A DNA stretch of 64,000 nucleotides from Ga0077536 sp943370145. Its GTDB lineage: Bacteria > Pseudomonadota > Gammaproteobacteria > Ga0077536. Each line of letters begins with the position of its first letter. Within the stretch, counting starts at the first letter, position 1. The translations under genes and the position numbers were made by a program. This document shows positions 28,564 to 37,532 of this stretch, in pieces. Under the pieces are notes generated by a model that was not told where the DNA came from, did no database searches, and worked only from the letters and a program-made list of their open reading frames with translations. The DNA is taken from assembly GCA_943370145.1 (NCBI GenBank), contig CALRPY020000006.1:40022-104021 (forward strand), in the 5' to 3' direction.

Positions 28564-29034
28564 TCAGTGCGCGGACACGCGGCCTTCGCAGGCCGCGAGC
28601 ATGATCGCGAGCGGCGCGGGCGTCGCGAGCCGGTGGTCCTCGCCGATCTCGACGAGCGCCGTGCGGGGGAGGCCGCTCGCGCTTACGAGCGCCTCGGAAT
28701 CGGCGTAGGGGATCACGTCGTCCGCCTGGCTGTGGATGATGATCGTGCCGGGCTTCGCGGTCGTCGCGCTGCCCCAGTTGCGCCACGCCGGGCAGAGCAG
28801 GACGAGCCGGGCATTGCCGCTGTCGATGTTCATCGCGAGCGCGCCGCCGCGGCTGGAGCCGACGACGACCTCGGGCCGGTGCCGGTCGAACTCGCGTTGC
28901 GCGGTCGCCAGCGCCGCGGCGAAGTCGTCGTCGTCGAGCGCGGGATTGATGACCTCGTGGCCGTGATCCTTCAGCCAGGTCGGCTTGACGCCGCCCGGCA
29001 CCGAGTGCCAGCCGTGGAGAAACAGGATGCGCAT
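28564..29034 (-). CDS. small alpha/beta hydrolase
   Basis: This is a compact 156-residue alpha/beta hydrolase. The first strand and oxyanion loop are ILFLHGWHSVPGG, the nucleophile elbow is GSSRGG, the acid region is HSQADDVIPY, and the catalytic His is in GEDHRL. There is no cap domain. It resembles small YqiA/RBBP9-like esterases. The substrate is unknown. It ends 18 bp before... the glutaredoxin-like gene upstream in the transcript begins at 29409, so both may be co-transcribed. Confidence 0.8.
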   Translation of the reverse strand: MRILFLHGWHSVPGGVKPTWLKDHGHEVINPALDDDDFAAALATAQREFDRHRPEVVVGSSRGGALAMNIDSGNARLVLLCPAWRNWGSATTAKPGTIIIHSQADDVIPYADSEALVSASGLPRTALVEIGEDHRLATPAPLAIMLAACEGRVSAH

Positions 29035-29052
29035 CGGGGGCTCGCCGTCGGA

Positions 29053-29409
29053 TCAGGGCGTCGCGGTGTCGCGACGCGCAGGCGCCCCGGCGCGTTCGAG
29101 CATGTCGTCCACGGTTGGCCGCATGCTCAAGGTCCCGTCGATTTCCACCACCGGCAGCTTGAACGGCCCGTCGGGGATGCCGGCGGCGTCCATCTTCGCG
29201 AAGAGCGCCTTGCGTACCGCCGGATCGGTCGTGCGCAGGTAGCGGAAGGGCACGCTCGCGACGTCGAGGGCGACGACGGTGGAGCGCGTGTAGCCGCAGC
29301 TGTCGCGGCCGTAGACGATCACGCGCGGGGTGGTCGCCTCGGCGCGGGCGGACACCGGGAGGGCCGCGAGGACCAGCAGCAGGCAGATGAGCAGGCGTCG
29401 GGGCGTCAT
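29053..29409 (-). CDS. secreted glutaredoxin-like protein with a monothiol-type site
   Basis: The 118-residue product has a signal peptide (LLICLLLVLAALPVSARA). A glutaredoxin-like domain begins VIVYGRDSCGYT, where CGYT replaces CPYC, so only one active-site Cys is present. The cis-Pro is in KLPVVEIDGTL. It is a predicted periplasmic thiol protein; reduction partners are not adjacent. It is probably co-transcribed with the hydrolase and thioesterase genes that follow. Confidence 0.75.
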   Translation of the reverse strand: MTPRRLLICLLLVLAALPVSARAEATTPRVIVYGRDSCGYTRSTVVALDVASVPFRYLRTTDPAVRKALFAKMDAAGIPDGPFKLPVVEIDGTLSMRPTVDDMLERAGAPARRDTATP

Positions 29410-29489
29410 GCGGTGTTGGAACGTTGGCGCTGCGGATCGGCGCGGCTGGGACCTTAAACCATGACGCGGGCGTCGGCCAGCGCGCGGCC

Positions 29490-30647
29490 TCAGTCGAACG
29501 CCGGGTCCAGCATCTGCGCCATCGGGAACGGACCCTTCGAATGCGGGCCCCAGAAGATGCGTACGGCCAGCGAACCGGTCCAGCAGTCCTCGTCGCCCAG
29601 CGTCGCGTACTCGATGCCGGTCATCAGCTTCACGCGATGCTGCGCGAGGTAGAAGTTGAGACCCATGTAACCCGCCTGGTAGAGATCGCCGCGGTTCAGG
29701 CCCGCGAGCCGCTCGTAGCGGCGTTGCGCGCGCAGGCCGGCGTCCTCGTCGCTGCCTGCGAGCTGGTAACGACCGACGGCCTGCATCCAGTGCGTGATGA
29801 ACACGCCGGGCTGGAGGTTCAGCCCGATCGCGTCGCCGTCGTTGGCGCCGAGGCCGGCCGTGATCTCGGTGACGAGTGACGCGGGACCCTGCGTCAGGAT
29901 CAGCGCGGAGGCGACGCCCTGGTCGAAATGGTCGAGGTTCGTCGCATTGTCGTTCGCCTCGCTGTGCACGAACGAGATGTTCAGGAACGCGGAGTCGGTC
30001 GGGATGTGGTCACCGATGTCGCGTGTCGCCGTCGCGAGCAGCGAGTAACCCGAGTCGAGGTCGGTGAACGCGTCCTTCATGTCGCGACTGGTCTTGTTGG
30101 AGAACACGCCGCCGTACCAGGACCAGCGCTGCGCCTTGCCCGACAGCGTGACCGCCGGCGTGTAATCGGCGGCGAACATGTTGGTCAGCATGCTGCGTTC
30201 GAGGTAGTTGATATAACGGCTCGAGACGTTGCGATCGTGCGTGAAACGATGCTTCTGCTGGCCGACGGTCAGCACGAATGCGTCGCTGAACTTCCACGCC
30301 GCCCACAGCTCGGTGAAGCCGTTGTAGAAGGGCTCGAAGTCGCTGCCGCTCACCATCTGCACGTGCAGCGTGAGCCGGTCGAACATGCGTGCCTGGCCGC
30401 CCATGCGGTAACGGCGGTCCTCGTAGCCGTCGTCCTCGCCGTTGCTGCCGTCGGCCCAGTGCCACTGGCCGTGGTAACGGCCCAGCAGCCAGGCCTCCTG
30501 CACGACGGGGTTGCTGTCGCTCTGATAGACGAGACCGAGGTTTTCCAGCGGTGGCGCGGGCGGCGCGGTTTCGTCGGCGGCGACGGCCAGCGTGGTGGCC
30601 AGCAGTGCGGCGGTCGTGAGCAGGCATCGGCGCGGGCGCAGTGGCAT
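29490..30647 (-). CDS. OprO/OprP-type outer-membrane porin
   Basis: The 385-residue product has a signal peptide ending near AVAADE and alternating aromatic/polar beta strands across its whole length, such as FVLTVGQQKHRF, WSWYGGVFSNKT and AVRIFW. The pattern YINYLERSMLTNMFAADYTPAV is typical of the phosphate-selective porin (OprO/OprP) family. It forms an outer-membrane channel, and the anion preference is inferred from the family only. It is monocistronic, with an AT-rich block upstream near 30711-30735. Confidence 0.85.
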   Translation of the reverse strand: MPLRPRRCLLTTAALLATTLAVAADETAPPAPPLENLGLVYQSDSNPVVQEAWLLGRYHGQWHWADGSNGEDDGYEDRRYRMGGQARMFDRLTLHVQMVSGSDFEPFYNGFTELWAAWKFSDAFVLTVGQQKHRFTHDRNVSSRYINYLERSMLTNMFAADYTPAVTLSGKAQRWSWYGGVFSNKTSRDMKDAFTDLDSGYSLLATATRDIGDHIPTDSAFLNISFVHSEANDNATNLDHFDQGVASALILTQGPASLVTEITAGLGANDGDAIGLNLQPGVFITHWMQAVGRYQLAGSDEDAGLRAQRRYERLAGLNRGDLYQAGYMGLNFYLAQHRVKLMTGIEYATLGDEDCWTGSLAVRIFWGPHSKGPFPMAQMLDPAFD

Positions 30648-31015
30648 CGACTGAAGACTCTGGCAGGTGCTTGGGGACGCGCGCCGGTCGCTGTGGCGCG
30701 CGGGCGCGGAATATTACATGTATATGAATTTTTGGATACCGGGCCCGCATCGACTGCGGCGGCAGCGCCGCCCGCACGCGCCTGTGGCGCCGGCGGCCCA
30801 GGTCGGAGTGGCGAGCGGGCAGGTGAGCGGCGCCGGGCCGCCGCGTGACGGTCGCCGGCCCGGCCTTGCGGCCGCCGGATGAAGCGCAGCCGAACAGGCG
30901 GCGGTCCCCGCGTTCGCGGCCTGGCAGGTTGTCGGCTCGTCGCCGGCGTGCAGCTGCAGGGCGTGGGTGGGTGAGCCCCCGGCAGGCCTGGTCACGGATG
31001 CCCGCGTGCTATCCG
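30648..31015. other. gene-free stretch, AT-rich promoter-like patch only
   Basis: No convincing coding frame is seen. The only notable item is an AT-rich patch at 30711-30735 containing TACATGTA (30715-30722), in the right place to hold the porin promoter on the minus strand. A TAATAT at 30716-30711 could be its -10. The remainder is GC-rich sequence without hairpins that I can support. Confidence 0.4.
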
Positions 31016-31065
31016 CCTGTCTCCTGCTCACATTTTTCCCAGCGGCGCGACATGAAGCCGTCGCA

Positions 31066-31106
31066 GGAGAAAAGGTGTCAGATTTGAAATCTGACACCTT
31101 TTCTCC
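31066..31106. repeat. 41-bp palindrome, copy 1
   Basis: GGAGAAAAGGTGTCAGATTT followed by a central G and the exact reverse complement, giving a perfect 20-bp stem. It recurs at 31276, 46112 and 63851. The low GC of the arms contrasts with the surrounding sequence. Confidence 0.85.
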
Positions 31107-31275
31107 GATGACCCCCGAGCATCACCCGCCAGCATGAACGAAGCTTCCCGGCAGGCGCGGGGGCCGGCGTTCTTGTTCGTACGGGCCACCGACAACGCCG
31201 AAAACACCGAGGGGGATGGTCTGAAAGGTCCAAGGCCTGCCGGTGCTGACAATGGCATCAAGAATGGTCAGCGGA

Positions 31276-31316
31276 GGAGAAAAGGTGTCAGATTTGAAAT
31301 CTGACACCTTTTCTCC
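31276..31316. repeat. 41-bp palindrome, copy 2
   Basis: This is identical to the copy at 31066-31106 and in the same orientation (central G). The two copies bracket 169 bp. Confidence 0.85.
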
Positions 31317-31555
31317 CCTCGACCGGGGAGCACCCGGAGAAGTCGCTTGCTTCGACCGTCGCCCGGGCGATGAACATGACTTCCACCGCAGGCTCAGCCC
31401 CGCTCGAACAATCCCGGTCTTCCCGGTGTTTTCGATGGCCCATGAGGACCCGGACACCGGCAGCAGCGCCCGAATGTGACCAGGAGACAGGTGGTATTCG
31501 CGGAGACTCCACGGGCGCGCGGCCTGCTGCGTCCCGGGAAATCCCCGCCGGGGGC

Positions 31556-32359
31556 TCAACCCGCCGCGCGCAGGAAGTCCAGCAACACCTGGTTGAAAGC
31601 GGCGGGTTGTTCGATGTTCGACAGGTGGCCGGCGCGTTCGAGGATCGCGAGGCGCGCGCCCGGGATCCTCGCCGCCATGTCGCGCGCGATGGACGGCGGC
31701 GTCAGGCTGTCCTCGTCGCCGCAGATGACGAGGCTGGGCACCCTGACGGCCTCGAGCCGGGCGACCGGTTCGTAACGCGTCATCGCCTCGATGGCCTTGA
31801 TGTAGGAGTCCTTGTGCAGGGCCGTCATGCTGTCGATCAGTCGCTGCAGCGCGAACTCCGAGGCGCCCTTGCTGAGCAGCGTGGGGGCGACGACCGGTGC
31901 GATGTCGCGCGGCTCCTTGCCGTCGATCAGCGGCTGCTTGCGCGAGGAAATGAACTGCTCGCGTTGCTCGCGCGTGATCGATGCACCGTAGCCCGGAAAG
32001 GTGTCGCACAGCACGAGGCTGGCGACGCGGGTGGGAAAGCTTTCGTAGAAATCGAGTGCGATGCGCCCGCCCATCGACAGGCCGACGAGGTGCGCCCGCT
32101 GCACGTCGAGGTGATCCAGCAGGCGCAGCAGGTCGGCGGCGAAGGCCGGAAAGGCGAGCGGGCCCTCGTAATCCTCGCTGTCGCCGTAGCCGCGCGCGTC
32201 CCAGGCCACCGCGCGAAACTCACCGGCCAGCGCGGCGACCTGCTCACGCCAGTTCGTGCGGTTGCCGCCGATGCCGTGCATGAAAACGACCGTCGGCCCG
32301 CTGCCGCTCGCCTCGTAGGCGATGCGTGGCGTGCCCGGAACGAATGCGGTGCCCGCCAC
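31556..32359 (-). CDS. alpha/beta hydrolase (3-oxoadipate enol-lactonase-like)
   Basis: The product is about 267 residues with the nucleophile Ser95 in GLSMGG, the oxyanion loop VVFMHGIGGNRTNW, the acid in CGDEDSLTPP, and His in ERAGHLSNIEQP. The fold and length match enol-lactonase or ester-hydrolase types. The start is not certain: no ATG lies near, and GTG at 32359, ten bases after the cupin stop, gives a normal length. It is probably translated with the cupin gene just upstream. Confidence 0.8.
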   Translation of the reverse strand: MAGTAFVPGTPRIAYEASGSGPTVVFMHGIGGNRTNWREQVAALAGEFRAVAWDARGYGDSEDYEGPLAFPAFAADLLRLLDHLDVQRAHLVGLSMGGRIALDFYESFPTRVASLVLCDTFPGYGASITREQREQFISSRKQPLIDGKEPRDIAPVVAPTLLSKGASEFALQRLIDSMTALHKDSYIKAIEAMTRYEPVARLEAVRVPSLVICGDEDSLTPPSIARDMAARIPGARLAILERAGHLSNIEQPAAFNQVLLDFLRAAG

Positions 32360-32369
32360 GGTGGCGCGC

Positions 32370-32747
32370 TCAGGCGTACCAGGGCAGCGGCATCGGCTGG
32401 CCGTCCTGGGTCTCGACCTTGACCGGCGACATCGCAAGGGTCGCGATGATGTGGAGGTCCTCGGTGCCGTTGTTGCAGATCTGGTGCACGACGTTCGCCG
32501 GGATCACGAGGGTCTGGTCGGCCTTGAACGGCAACTCGCGGTCTTCGAACCTGCACACGCCGGCGCCCCCCATGATCACGATCACCTCTTCACAGTCGTG
32601 GCGATGCACGGGCGTCGTGGCGCCGGCCGCGATGGTCTGGCGCCAGACTTCGAAGCTCTTCAGGCCGTCCTGGTGGCCGGCCAGTGTCTGGTGTTCCAGT
32701 CCGGGCAGGTTGTGCATCGGCATGGCGGGATTGTGATTGACGTGCAT
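32370..32747 (-). CDS. small cupin protein
   Basis: This is a 125-residue single cupin. Motif 1 is PVHRHDCEEVIVIMGGAG (His, His, Glu ligands) and motif 2 is IPANVVHQICN, enough for a mononuclear metal site. A GGAGACTTCGACC leader precedes the ATG. Being paired with an alpha/beta hydrolase, it may handle a small oxidised or ring metabolite, but nothing in the sequence defines it. Confidence 0.8.
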   Translation of the reverse strand: MHVNHNPAMPMHNLPGLEHQTLAGHQDGLKSFEVWRQTIAAGATTPVHRHDCEEVIVIMGGAGVCRFEDRELPFKADQTLVIPANVVHQICNNGTEDLHIIATLAMSPVKVETQDGQPMPLPWYA

Positions 32748-32853
32748 GGTCGAAGTCTCCTGAAGCTGCGATGGCCTATAGCAACGGAGGGCGGGAACGC
32801 TGTCAAGCGAGCTAACTTGCTGCGCTGCCGGAAAAATGTTCCCGGCGCGACGT

Positions 32854-33750
32854 TCATGGTCGCGCGCGGGCCGCGTCCGCCGGCGGCGTGCGGCCGAACT
32901 GGAGTTCGTGCAGCACGAGGCCGGCGAGGATGAGGCCCGTGCCGCCCGCCACGCGTGCGCTGATGGTCTCCGCGTTGAAGACGTGTCCGAGCGCCAGCGA
33001 GAACACCGGCGTCGCGAAATTGATCAGCGCGACCTGCGTCGCACGCAGGTGCCGCAGCACGTGGTAGTACAGCGTGAAGCCGGCGGTCGTCGCGACCACG
33101 CCGAGATACGCGATGGACAGCAGCGCCTGAGCGGGCAGCGCGCGCGGCCACGCGCCGTCCAGCACGAACCACGTCACTCCATACGCCGGCAGTGCGAGGG
33201 CCATGCTGCCGCCGACCGAGGCCAGCGCGGGCATGTGGACGTCCAGCCGCTTGATCCACACGCCGGACGTCGAATGCAGGACCACTGCGAGCAACACGGC
33301 GCCGATGCCCACGGCCGCCGCGGGGCCCGCGTTCATCGAGTCACCGTAAATCAGGAACAGGCCGCCCAGCGCGAGCGCCTGCCCCGACAGCCGCCTCGGC
33401 GAGAGGGCCGCCTCGCCGAGCAGGATGCGCGACAGCAGTGCCGTCACCAGCGGGCTCAGGCCGAACAGCACCGACAGCCAGCCGGAGGGCATGTGCTGCG
33501 CGCCCCAGTAGGACAGCAGCATGGCGCCGTAGATGCCGAGCGCACCGGCCGTGTAGTGCACGAGTGCCGCACGGTCCAGCGGCAGGCGCGTGCGGGTCAG
33601 GAGCAGCAGCAGCCATACGCAGGCGCTGCCGAGCAGCATGCGGCTCATCACGCCGAACAGCCAGCCGGGGCCTTCGCCGCTCCACTTGATCGCGAGCGGC
33701 GTGGTGGCCCAGATGATGATCACGCAGGCATAGGCGGCTGCGACGGGCAC
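32854..33750 (-). CDS. EamA/DMT-family transporter
   Basis: The 298-residue product has ten predicted membrane helices in two EamA halves. The first begins AAAYACVIIIWATTPLAIKW and the second starts near VGIGAVLLAVVLHSTSGVWI. It is a probable inner-membrane exporter of small metabolites; the substrate is unknown. It is monocistronic, and its 5' end faces the fructose-bisphosphatase gene across a 190-bp gap that must hold both promoters. Confidence 0.85.
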   Translation of the reverse strand: MPVAAAYACVIIIWATTPLAIKWSGEGPGWLFGVMSRMLLGSACVWLLLLLTRTRLPLDRAALVHYTAGALGIYGAMLLSYWGAQHMPSGWLSVLFGLSPLVTALLSRILLGEAALSPRRLSGQALALGGLFLIYGDSMNAGPAAAVGIGAVLLAVVLHSTSGVWIKRLDVHMPALASVGGSMALALPAYGVTWFVLDGAWPRALPAQALLSIAYLGVVATTAGFTLYYHVLRHLRATQVALINFATPVFSLALGHVFNAETISARVAGGTGLILAGLVLHELQFGRTPPADAARARP

Positions 33751-33941
33751 GGTCTGTTCCGCAGTGGGGAAGAGGCCGTCATGTTAGCGCGGACGGCCGG
33801 TCGCACGTGCGGGCTGATTCAGGTCAGGGCACACTTCGCGTTTCGAATGTAAAAGTCGGTCAAGCTGCGCTGGCCGCAGCCGAAACCGTCATCGAAGCCG
33901 CGCACAATCGGAACAGAAACAACATGAACATGGAGTCAGGC

Positions 33942-34943
33942 ATGGCGAATCCCGCGTCCGTGGTCCCGCTGCTGGGCCAACCTTCATTCGTGACCCTGCA
34001 AAGTCACGTCCTTGCCGAGGAACGCCGCCACCCGGGCGCGACCGGCACGCTGTCGTGGATCATCTCGGCACTGTCGATCGCCTCCAAGAGCATCGCCGCC
34101 AAGCTGCGGACCGCCGGCATCGAAGACGTGCTCGGTGACGTCGGCAGCGAGAACGTCCAGGGCGAGCGCCAGCAGAAGCTCGACGTCATCGCCAACCACC
34201 TGCTGATCCAGTTGCTGCGCTCCCGCGAGGGCGTCGCGGTGCTCGGTTCGGAGGAGAACGACGAACTGTTCCTGGTCGACGCCGCGGGCGCCGGCGGGCA
34301 CCGCTACGCGGTGCTGTTCGACCCGCTCGACGGCTCGTCCAACCTCGACGTCGGCGGCGGTGTCGGCACCATCTTCTCGATTTTCTCGCTCGGCGACGGC
34401 GCGTCGAACAGCCTGCAGCGGGGACGGCGCCAGGTTGCCGCCGGCTACGTGCTCTACGGCTCGTCGACGATTTTCGTGCTGACGACCGGCCAGGGCGTCC
34501 ACATGTTCGTGCTCGACCCGGCGGTGGGGGCGTTCATCCGCGTCGCCGAGCACCTGAGGATGCCGACGCGCGGCAAGACCTACTCGGTCAACGAAGCGAA
34601 CCTCGACAGCTTCCCGGCGGGCTACCGCCGTTATCTCGCCCAGTGCCGCGAGCAGGGCTATTCCAGCCGCTACGCCGGTGCGATGGTGCTCGACGTGCAC
34701 CGCGTGCTCATCAAGGGCGGTATCTTCCTCTATCCGCCGACCGCGAAGGCGCCGGCCGGCAAGCTGCGCCTGATGTACGAGGCGAACCCGATGGCGATGC
34801 TGATCGAACAGGCGGGCGGTGCGGCGTCGACAGGCGAGCTGCCGATTCTCGACGTCGAGCCGACGGAACTGCACCAGCGCGTGCCGGTGATTCTGGGCAG
34901 CGTCGACGAGGTTGCCGCGCTGACGGCGATGCTGAAGGACTGA
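33942..34943 (+). CDS. fbp: class 1 fructose-1,6-bisphosphatase
   Basis: The 333-residue product has the FBPase signature: GSEENDELF, DPLDGSSNLDVGG for metal and phosphate binding, and the substrate-binding YSVNEANLDSF and RYAGAMVLDVHR segments. It hydrolyses fructose-1,6-bisphosphate in gluconeogenesis. Three in-frame ATGs lie close together (33924, 33930, 33942); the last has GGAG six bases upstream and is preferred. A hairpin terminator follows the stop. Confidence 0.92.
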   Translation: MANPASVVPLLGQPSFVTLQSHVLAEERRHPGATGTLSWIISALSIASKSIAAKLRTAGIEDVLGDVGSENVQGERQQKLDVIANHLLIQLLRSREGVAVLGSEENDELFLVDAAGAGGHRYAVLFDPLDGSSNLDVGGGVGTIFSIFSLGDGASNSLQRGRRQVAAGYVLYGSSTIFVLTTGQGVHMFVLDPAVGAFIRVAEHLRMPTRGKTYSVNEANLDSFPAGYRRYLAQCREQGYSSRYAGAMVLDVHRVLIKGGIFLYPPTAKAPAGKLRLMYEANPMAMLIEQAGGAASTGELPILDVEPTELHQRVPVILGSVDEVAALTAMLKD

Positions 34944-34971
34944 CGCGAGCGCTGGGCGGGCCGCGACGGCG

Positions 34972-34999
34972 GGTGCCTCGGCCGCGACGGCCGGGCACC
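34972..34999 (+). terminator. hairpin terminator after fbp
   Basis: GGTGCC, a one-base bulge and CGGCCG pair with CGGCCG and GGCACC around a CGA loop, followed by TGGTTT. It lies between two convergent genes and may act in both directions. The T-run is weak. Confidence 0.5.
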
Positions 35000-35004
35000 T
35001 GGTT

Positions 35005-35952
35005 TCAATGCACCCGGAACAGCTCGCGCGCGAGTGCGACCCGTTCGAGGGGGGTGTCCGGAATGCTTTCCAGACGGTCGATCGCCTCGAGGCGGCCGCG
35101 CAGGCCGCGCCGGTTCGCGATCTGGATCGCGAGGCCCGGGCGGGCGTTCAGCTCCAGTAGCAGTGGCCCGTGCGTGCGGTCGATCACGATGTCGACGCCC
35201 AGGTAGCCCAGGCCCGTCAGTTCGTAGCAGCGAGCGCCCAGTTCGAGGAGCTGCGACCAGTTCGGGATGGCGATGTGCGACAGCGTCACGCCGAAGTCCG
35301 GGTGGTCGGCGACGGTGCGGTTCTGCCACACGCCGTGCACCGTCAGGCCGGTCGCTATCTCGATGCCGACGCCCACCGCGCCCTGGTGCAGGTTCGCCTT
35401 GCCGTCGGACTGCCGGGTCGGCAGGCGCACCATCGCCATCGTCGGCACCCCCCGGTAGACCAGCAGGCGGATGTCGGGCACGCCCTGGTAGCTGACCGGA
35501 TCGAAGATCGGGTCGACCCGCACGCGGTACTCGACCATCGCGTCGTCGGGCACGCCGCCGAGGCTGTAGATGCCGCTGAGGATGTTCGAAACGTGGAACT
35601 CGACTTCGTCGAGCGTGAGCCCCCGGCCGTCCGGCTTCACGACGAGATCCTTGCGGCGACCGTCGATCACGAGCACCCCGCTGCCGCCGCTGCCGTGGGC
35701 CGGCTTGATGACGAACTCGCTGTAGGGCGCGAGCCGCTCGGCCAGCTTGGTCAGGTCGTGCTCGGTCTGGAACACCGCGTACAGCTGGGGCACCGCGATG
35801 CCGGCCTCGATCGCGAGCCGTTTCGTCGTCAGCTTGTCGTCGACGAGCGGGTAACGGCGGCGCGGGTTGTGCCGCATGATGTATTCGCGGTTGCGGGCGT
35901 TGAGGCCCAGCACGCCCGCGTTGCGAAGTTTGAGCCAGGTGTCGAAGAACAT
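35005..35952 (-). CDS. ATP-grasp alpha-L-glutamate ligase-like protein (RimK-related)
   Basis: The 315-residue product has the ATP-grasp core: FVIKPAHGSGGSGVLVI forms the glycine-rich loop with its Lys, and LLLELNARPGLAIQIANRRG carries the metal ligands Glu and Asn. Members of this RimK-related group add amino acids to a carboxyl acceptor. It is the last gene of a three-gene operon with the inactive transglutaminase (gap 7 bp) and the retropepsin-like protein. This conserved set is linked to osmotic and envelope stress in gammaproteobacteria. Confidence 0.88.
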   Translation of the reverse strand: MFFDTWLKLRNAGVLGLNARNREYIMRHNPRRRYPLVDDKLTTKRLAIEAGIAVPQLYAVFQTEHDLTKLAERLAPYSEFVIKPAHGSGGSGVLVIDGRRKDLVVKPDGRGLTLDEVEFHVSNILSGIYSLGGVPDDAMVEYRVRVDPIFDPVSYQGVPDIRLLVYRGVPTMAMVRLPTRQSDGKANLHQGAVGVGIEIATGLTVHGVWQNRTVADHPDFGVTLSHIAIPNWSQLLELGARCYELTGLGYLGVDIVIDRTHGPLLLELNARPGLAIQIANRRGLRGRLEAIDRLESIPDTPLERVALARELFRVH

Positions 35953-35959
35953 CGTCGTA

Positions 35960-37486
35960 TCAGCGCTTGGCGAGGTCGCGGAACCGCAGGATTTCGCTCA
36001 GGCGGTAGCCGGTGTAGGCGCCGAAGCACAGGCAGGCGGCGAGCACGACGAGCAACAGTTCGGGGAACGTCGACATCAGGTACACGAGATGCGGTTCGGT
36101 CATCGCGTAGTAGCCGGCGATCGCGACAAACAGGCTGCCGATGAATTCCTTGATTGCCGTGCCGGGGCCACGCTCTTCCCACACGATGCTCATGCGCTCG
36201 ATGGTCATCGTCAGGATGACCATCGGGAACAGCGCGATCGACAGGCCCTGTTCGATGCCGAGCTTCGCCGACAGCAGGCTGATCGCGAGCATGATGCCGA
36301 TCGTGATCACGAGCACGCTCGCCAGGCGCGGCATCAGCAGCAGGCGCAGGTGCGTGAGCGCCGTGCGGATGGCGAGGCCGGCCGACACCACGATCAGGAA
36401 CAGCGCGATGCCGGCGACGAGCTTCGTTTCGCGGAACGCGAGCGCGACCAGCACCGGCATGAAGGTGCCGAAGGTCGGCACGCCGACGACGCCGCGCATC
36501 AGCACGATCACGAAAGCCCCCAGCGGCACCATCAGCAGCACGCGGTAGACGTTCTGCGTGCGCACCGGCATGTCGTTCAGCGACAGCGCCATCAGGCCCG
36601 TGTCGAGCTTGGACTCGATGGTCTTGGCGACCGACAGTTGCGGCATCGGCGTCCGGTTGCCGGAGAAGCCGACCTCCACCGCGCGCACGCCCTTGGTCGT
36701 CGTGATCTTCGGATTGTCGTAGGACCAGATGAGGAAGTTGGCCGGGTAGCCGCTCTGGCCGTTGCGCGGGTTCAAACCGTACCAGCGTTCGCCGTCGTGC
36801 ACTTCGAGCCAGGCGGTCAGCGGCATGTCGACGAAGTCGTTCTCGAGCGGCAGCCCGTAGACCACCCGGCTCGGGATGCGCGCGCCCGCGAGCACCTCGG
36901 TCAGCATCGTCGTCCAGTTGTCGTCGCTCGCCGACTTGCGGATCAGCTTCACGTTCTCGTCGTTCGACTCGTTGATGTTCGCGACCAGCAGGCTGGTGAA
37001 GGTCACGATGTCGGCGGATTCCTCGCGGGCCTTCTTCAGCACCGCCTCGATCGCCGAGCGCAGCGGCTCGGCGTATTCCGGCACCTCGGGGAAGGTCGGG
37101 GCCGGGCCGGGGTCCACGGCTGCGTCTTCGCGCTTCGGGTAGACCTTGATGTGGTAGTACAGCGCCTGGGTGCCGGCGGCGCGACGCACCGTCCAGACGG
37201 CCTGGCGGGGATTGCCGTTCTCGGCCGTGCTGATCGCGAGGCCGTAGGCGCGCGATACGAAGTCCTCGTCGAGGAGCGCGAAGCCCGGGGGCGTGTTGGG
37301 CAGTTCCAGCGCGACCTTGGCCGGGCCGCCGCGGCCCTCGAAGGCGATGCGGGCTTCGACGTCCCAGACGGTCGCCTCGGCGGACGCGTCCAGCGGCACC
37401 GACAGGCGGCTGACCTTGAGGTAGGCGATGGACAGGCCCAGGGCCGCACAGACGAAGGCGAGGACGAAGACGGCTGGAAAACGCAA
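35960..37486 (-). CDS. inactive transglutaminase-like protein with seven membrane helices
   Basis: The 508-residue product has one N-terminal anchor helix (residues 4-24), a periplasmic transglutaminase-like domain (about 30-290) and seven membrane helices (310-490). The periplasmic domain keeps the fold (ITSRVVYGLP-like IPSRVVYGLP, WLEVHDGERWYGLNP) but shows Thr-Thr (NWTTMLTEVL) where the catalytic Cys would be. It probably senses or binds a peptide rather than cross-linking. It is in operon with the ATP-grasp and aspartic-protease-like genes. Confidence 0.88.
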   Translation of the reverse strand: MRFPAVFVLAFVCAALGLSIAYLKVSRLSVPLDASAEATVWDVEARIAFEGRGGPAKVALELPNTPPGFALLDEDFVSRAYGLAISTAENGNPRQAVWTVRRAAGTQALYYHIKVYPKREDAAVDPGPAPTFPEVPEYAEPLRSAIEAVLKKAREESADIVTFTSLLVANINESNDENVKLIRKSASDDNWTTMLTEVLAGARIPSRVVYGLPLENDFVDMPLTAWLEVHDGERWYGLNPRNGQSGYPANFLIWSYDNPKITTTKGVRAVEVGFSGNRTPMPQLSVAKTIESKLDTGLMALSLNDMPVRTQNVYRVLLMVPLGAFVIVLMRGVVGVPTFGTFMPVLVALAFRETKLVAGIALFLIVVSAGLAIRTALTHLRLLLMPRLASVLVITIGIMLAISLLSAKLGIEQGLSIALFPMVILTMTIERMSIVWEERGPGTAIKEFIGSLFVAIAGYYAMTEPHLVYLMSTFPELLLVVLAACLCFGAYTGYRLSEILRFRDLAKR

Positions 37487-37532
37487 ACTGGCTACTCCGT
37501 GTCGTGGTGACTGGCCCGGCGCGGGACGGACC

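Larger units (their letters stand above)
31016..31491. mobile_element. inverted-repeat element, copy C (diverged)
   Basis: The terminal arms CCTGTCTCCTGCTCACATT (31016) and AATGTGACCAGGAGACAGG (ending 31491) are inverted repeats with one mismatch. The right part matches copy B in order, although diverged: CGGAGAAGTCGC, GGCTCAGC, CCGGTGTTTTCG, GACACCGGCA. Two identical 41-bp palindromes lie at 31066 and 31276. The segment between them shares blocks with the repeats at 46.0 and 63.8 kb. No transposase is encoded. Confidence 0.65.

Noticed and set aside
31122..32009. Minus-strand frame through copy C
   Set aside because: It crosses both palindromes, the terminal repeat and the hydrolase 3' end in another frame; no protein pattern is seen.
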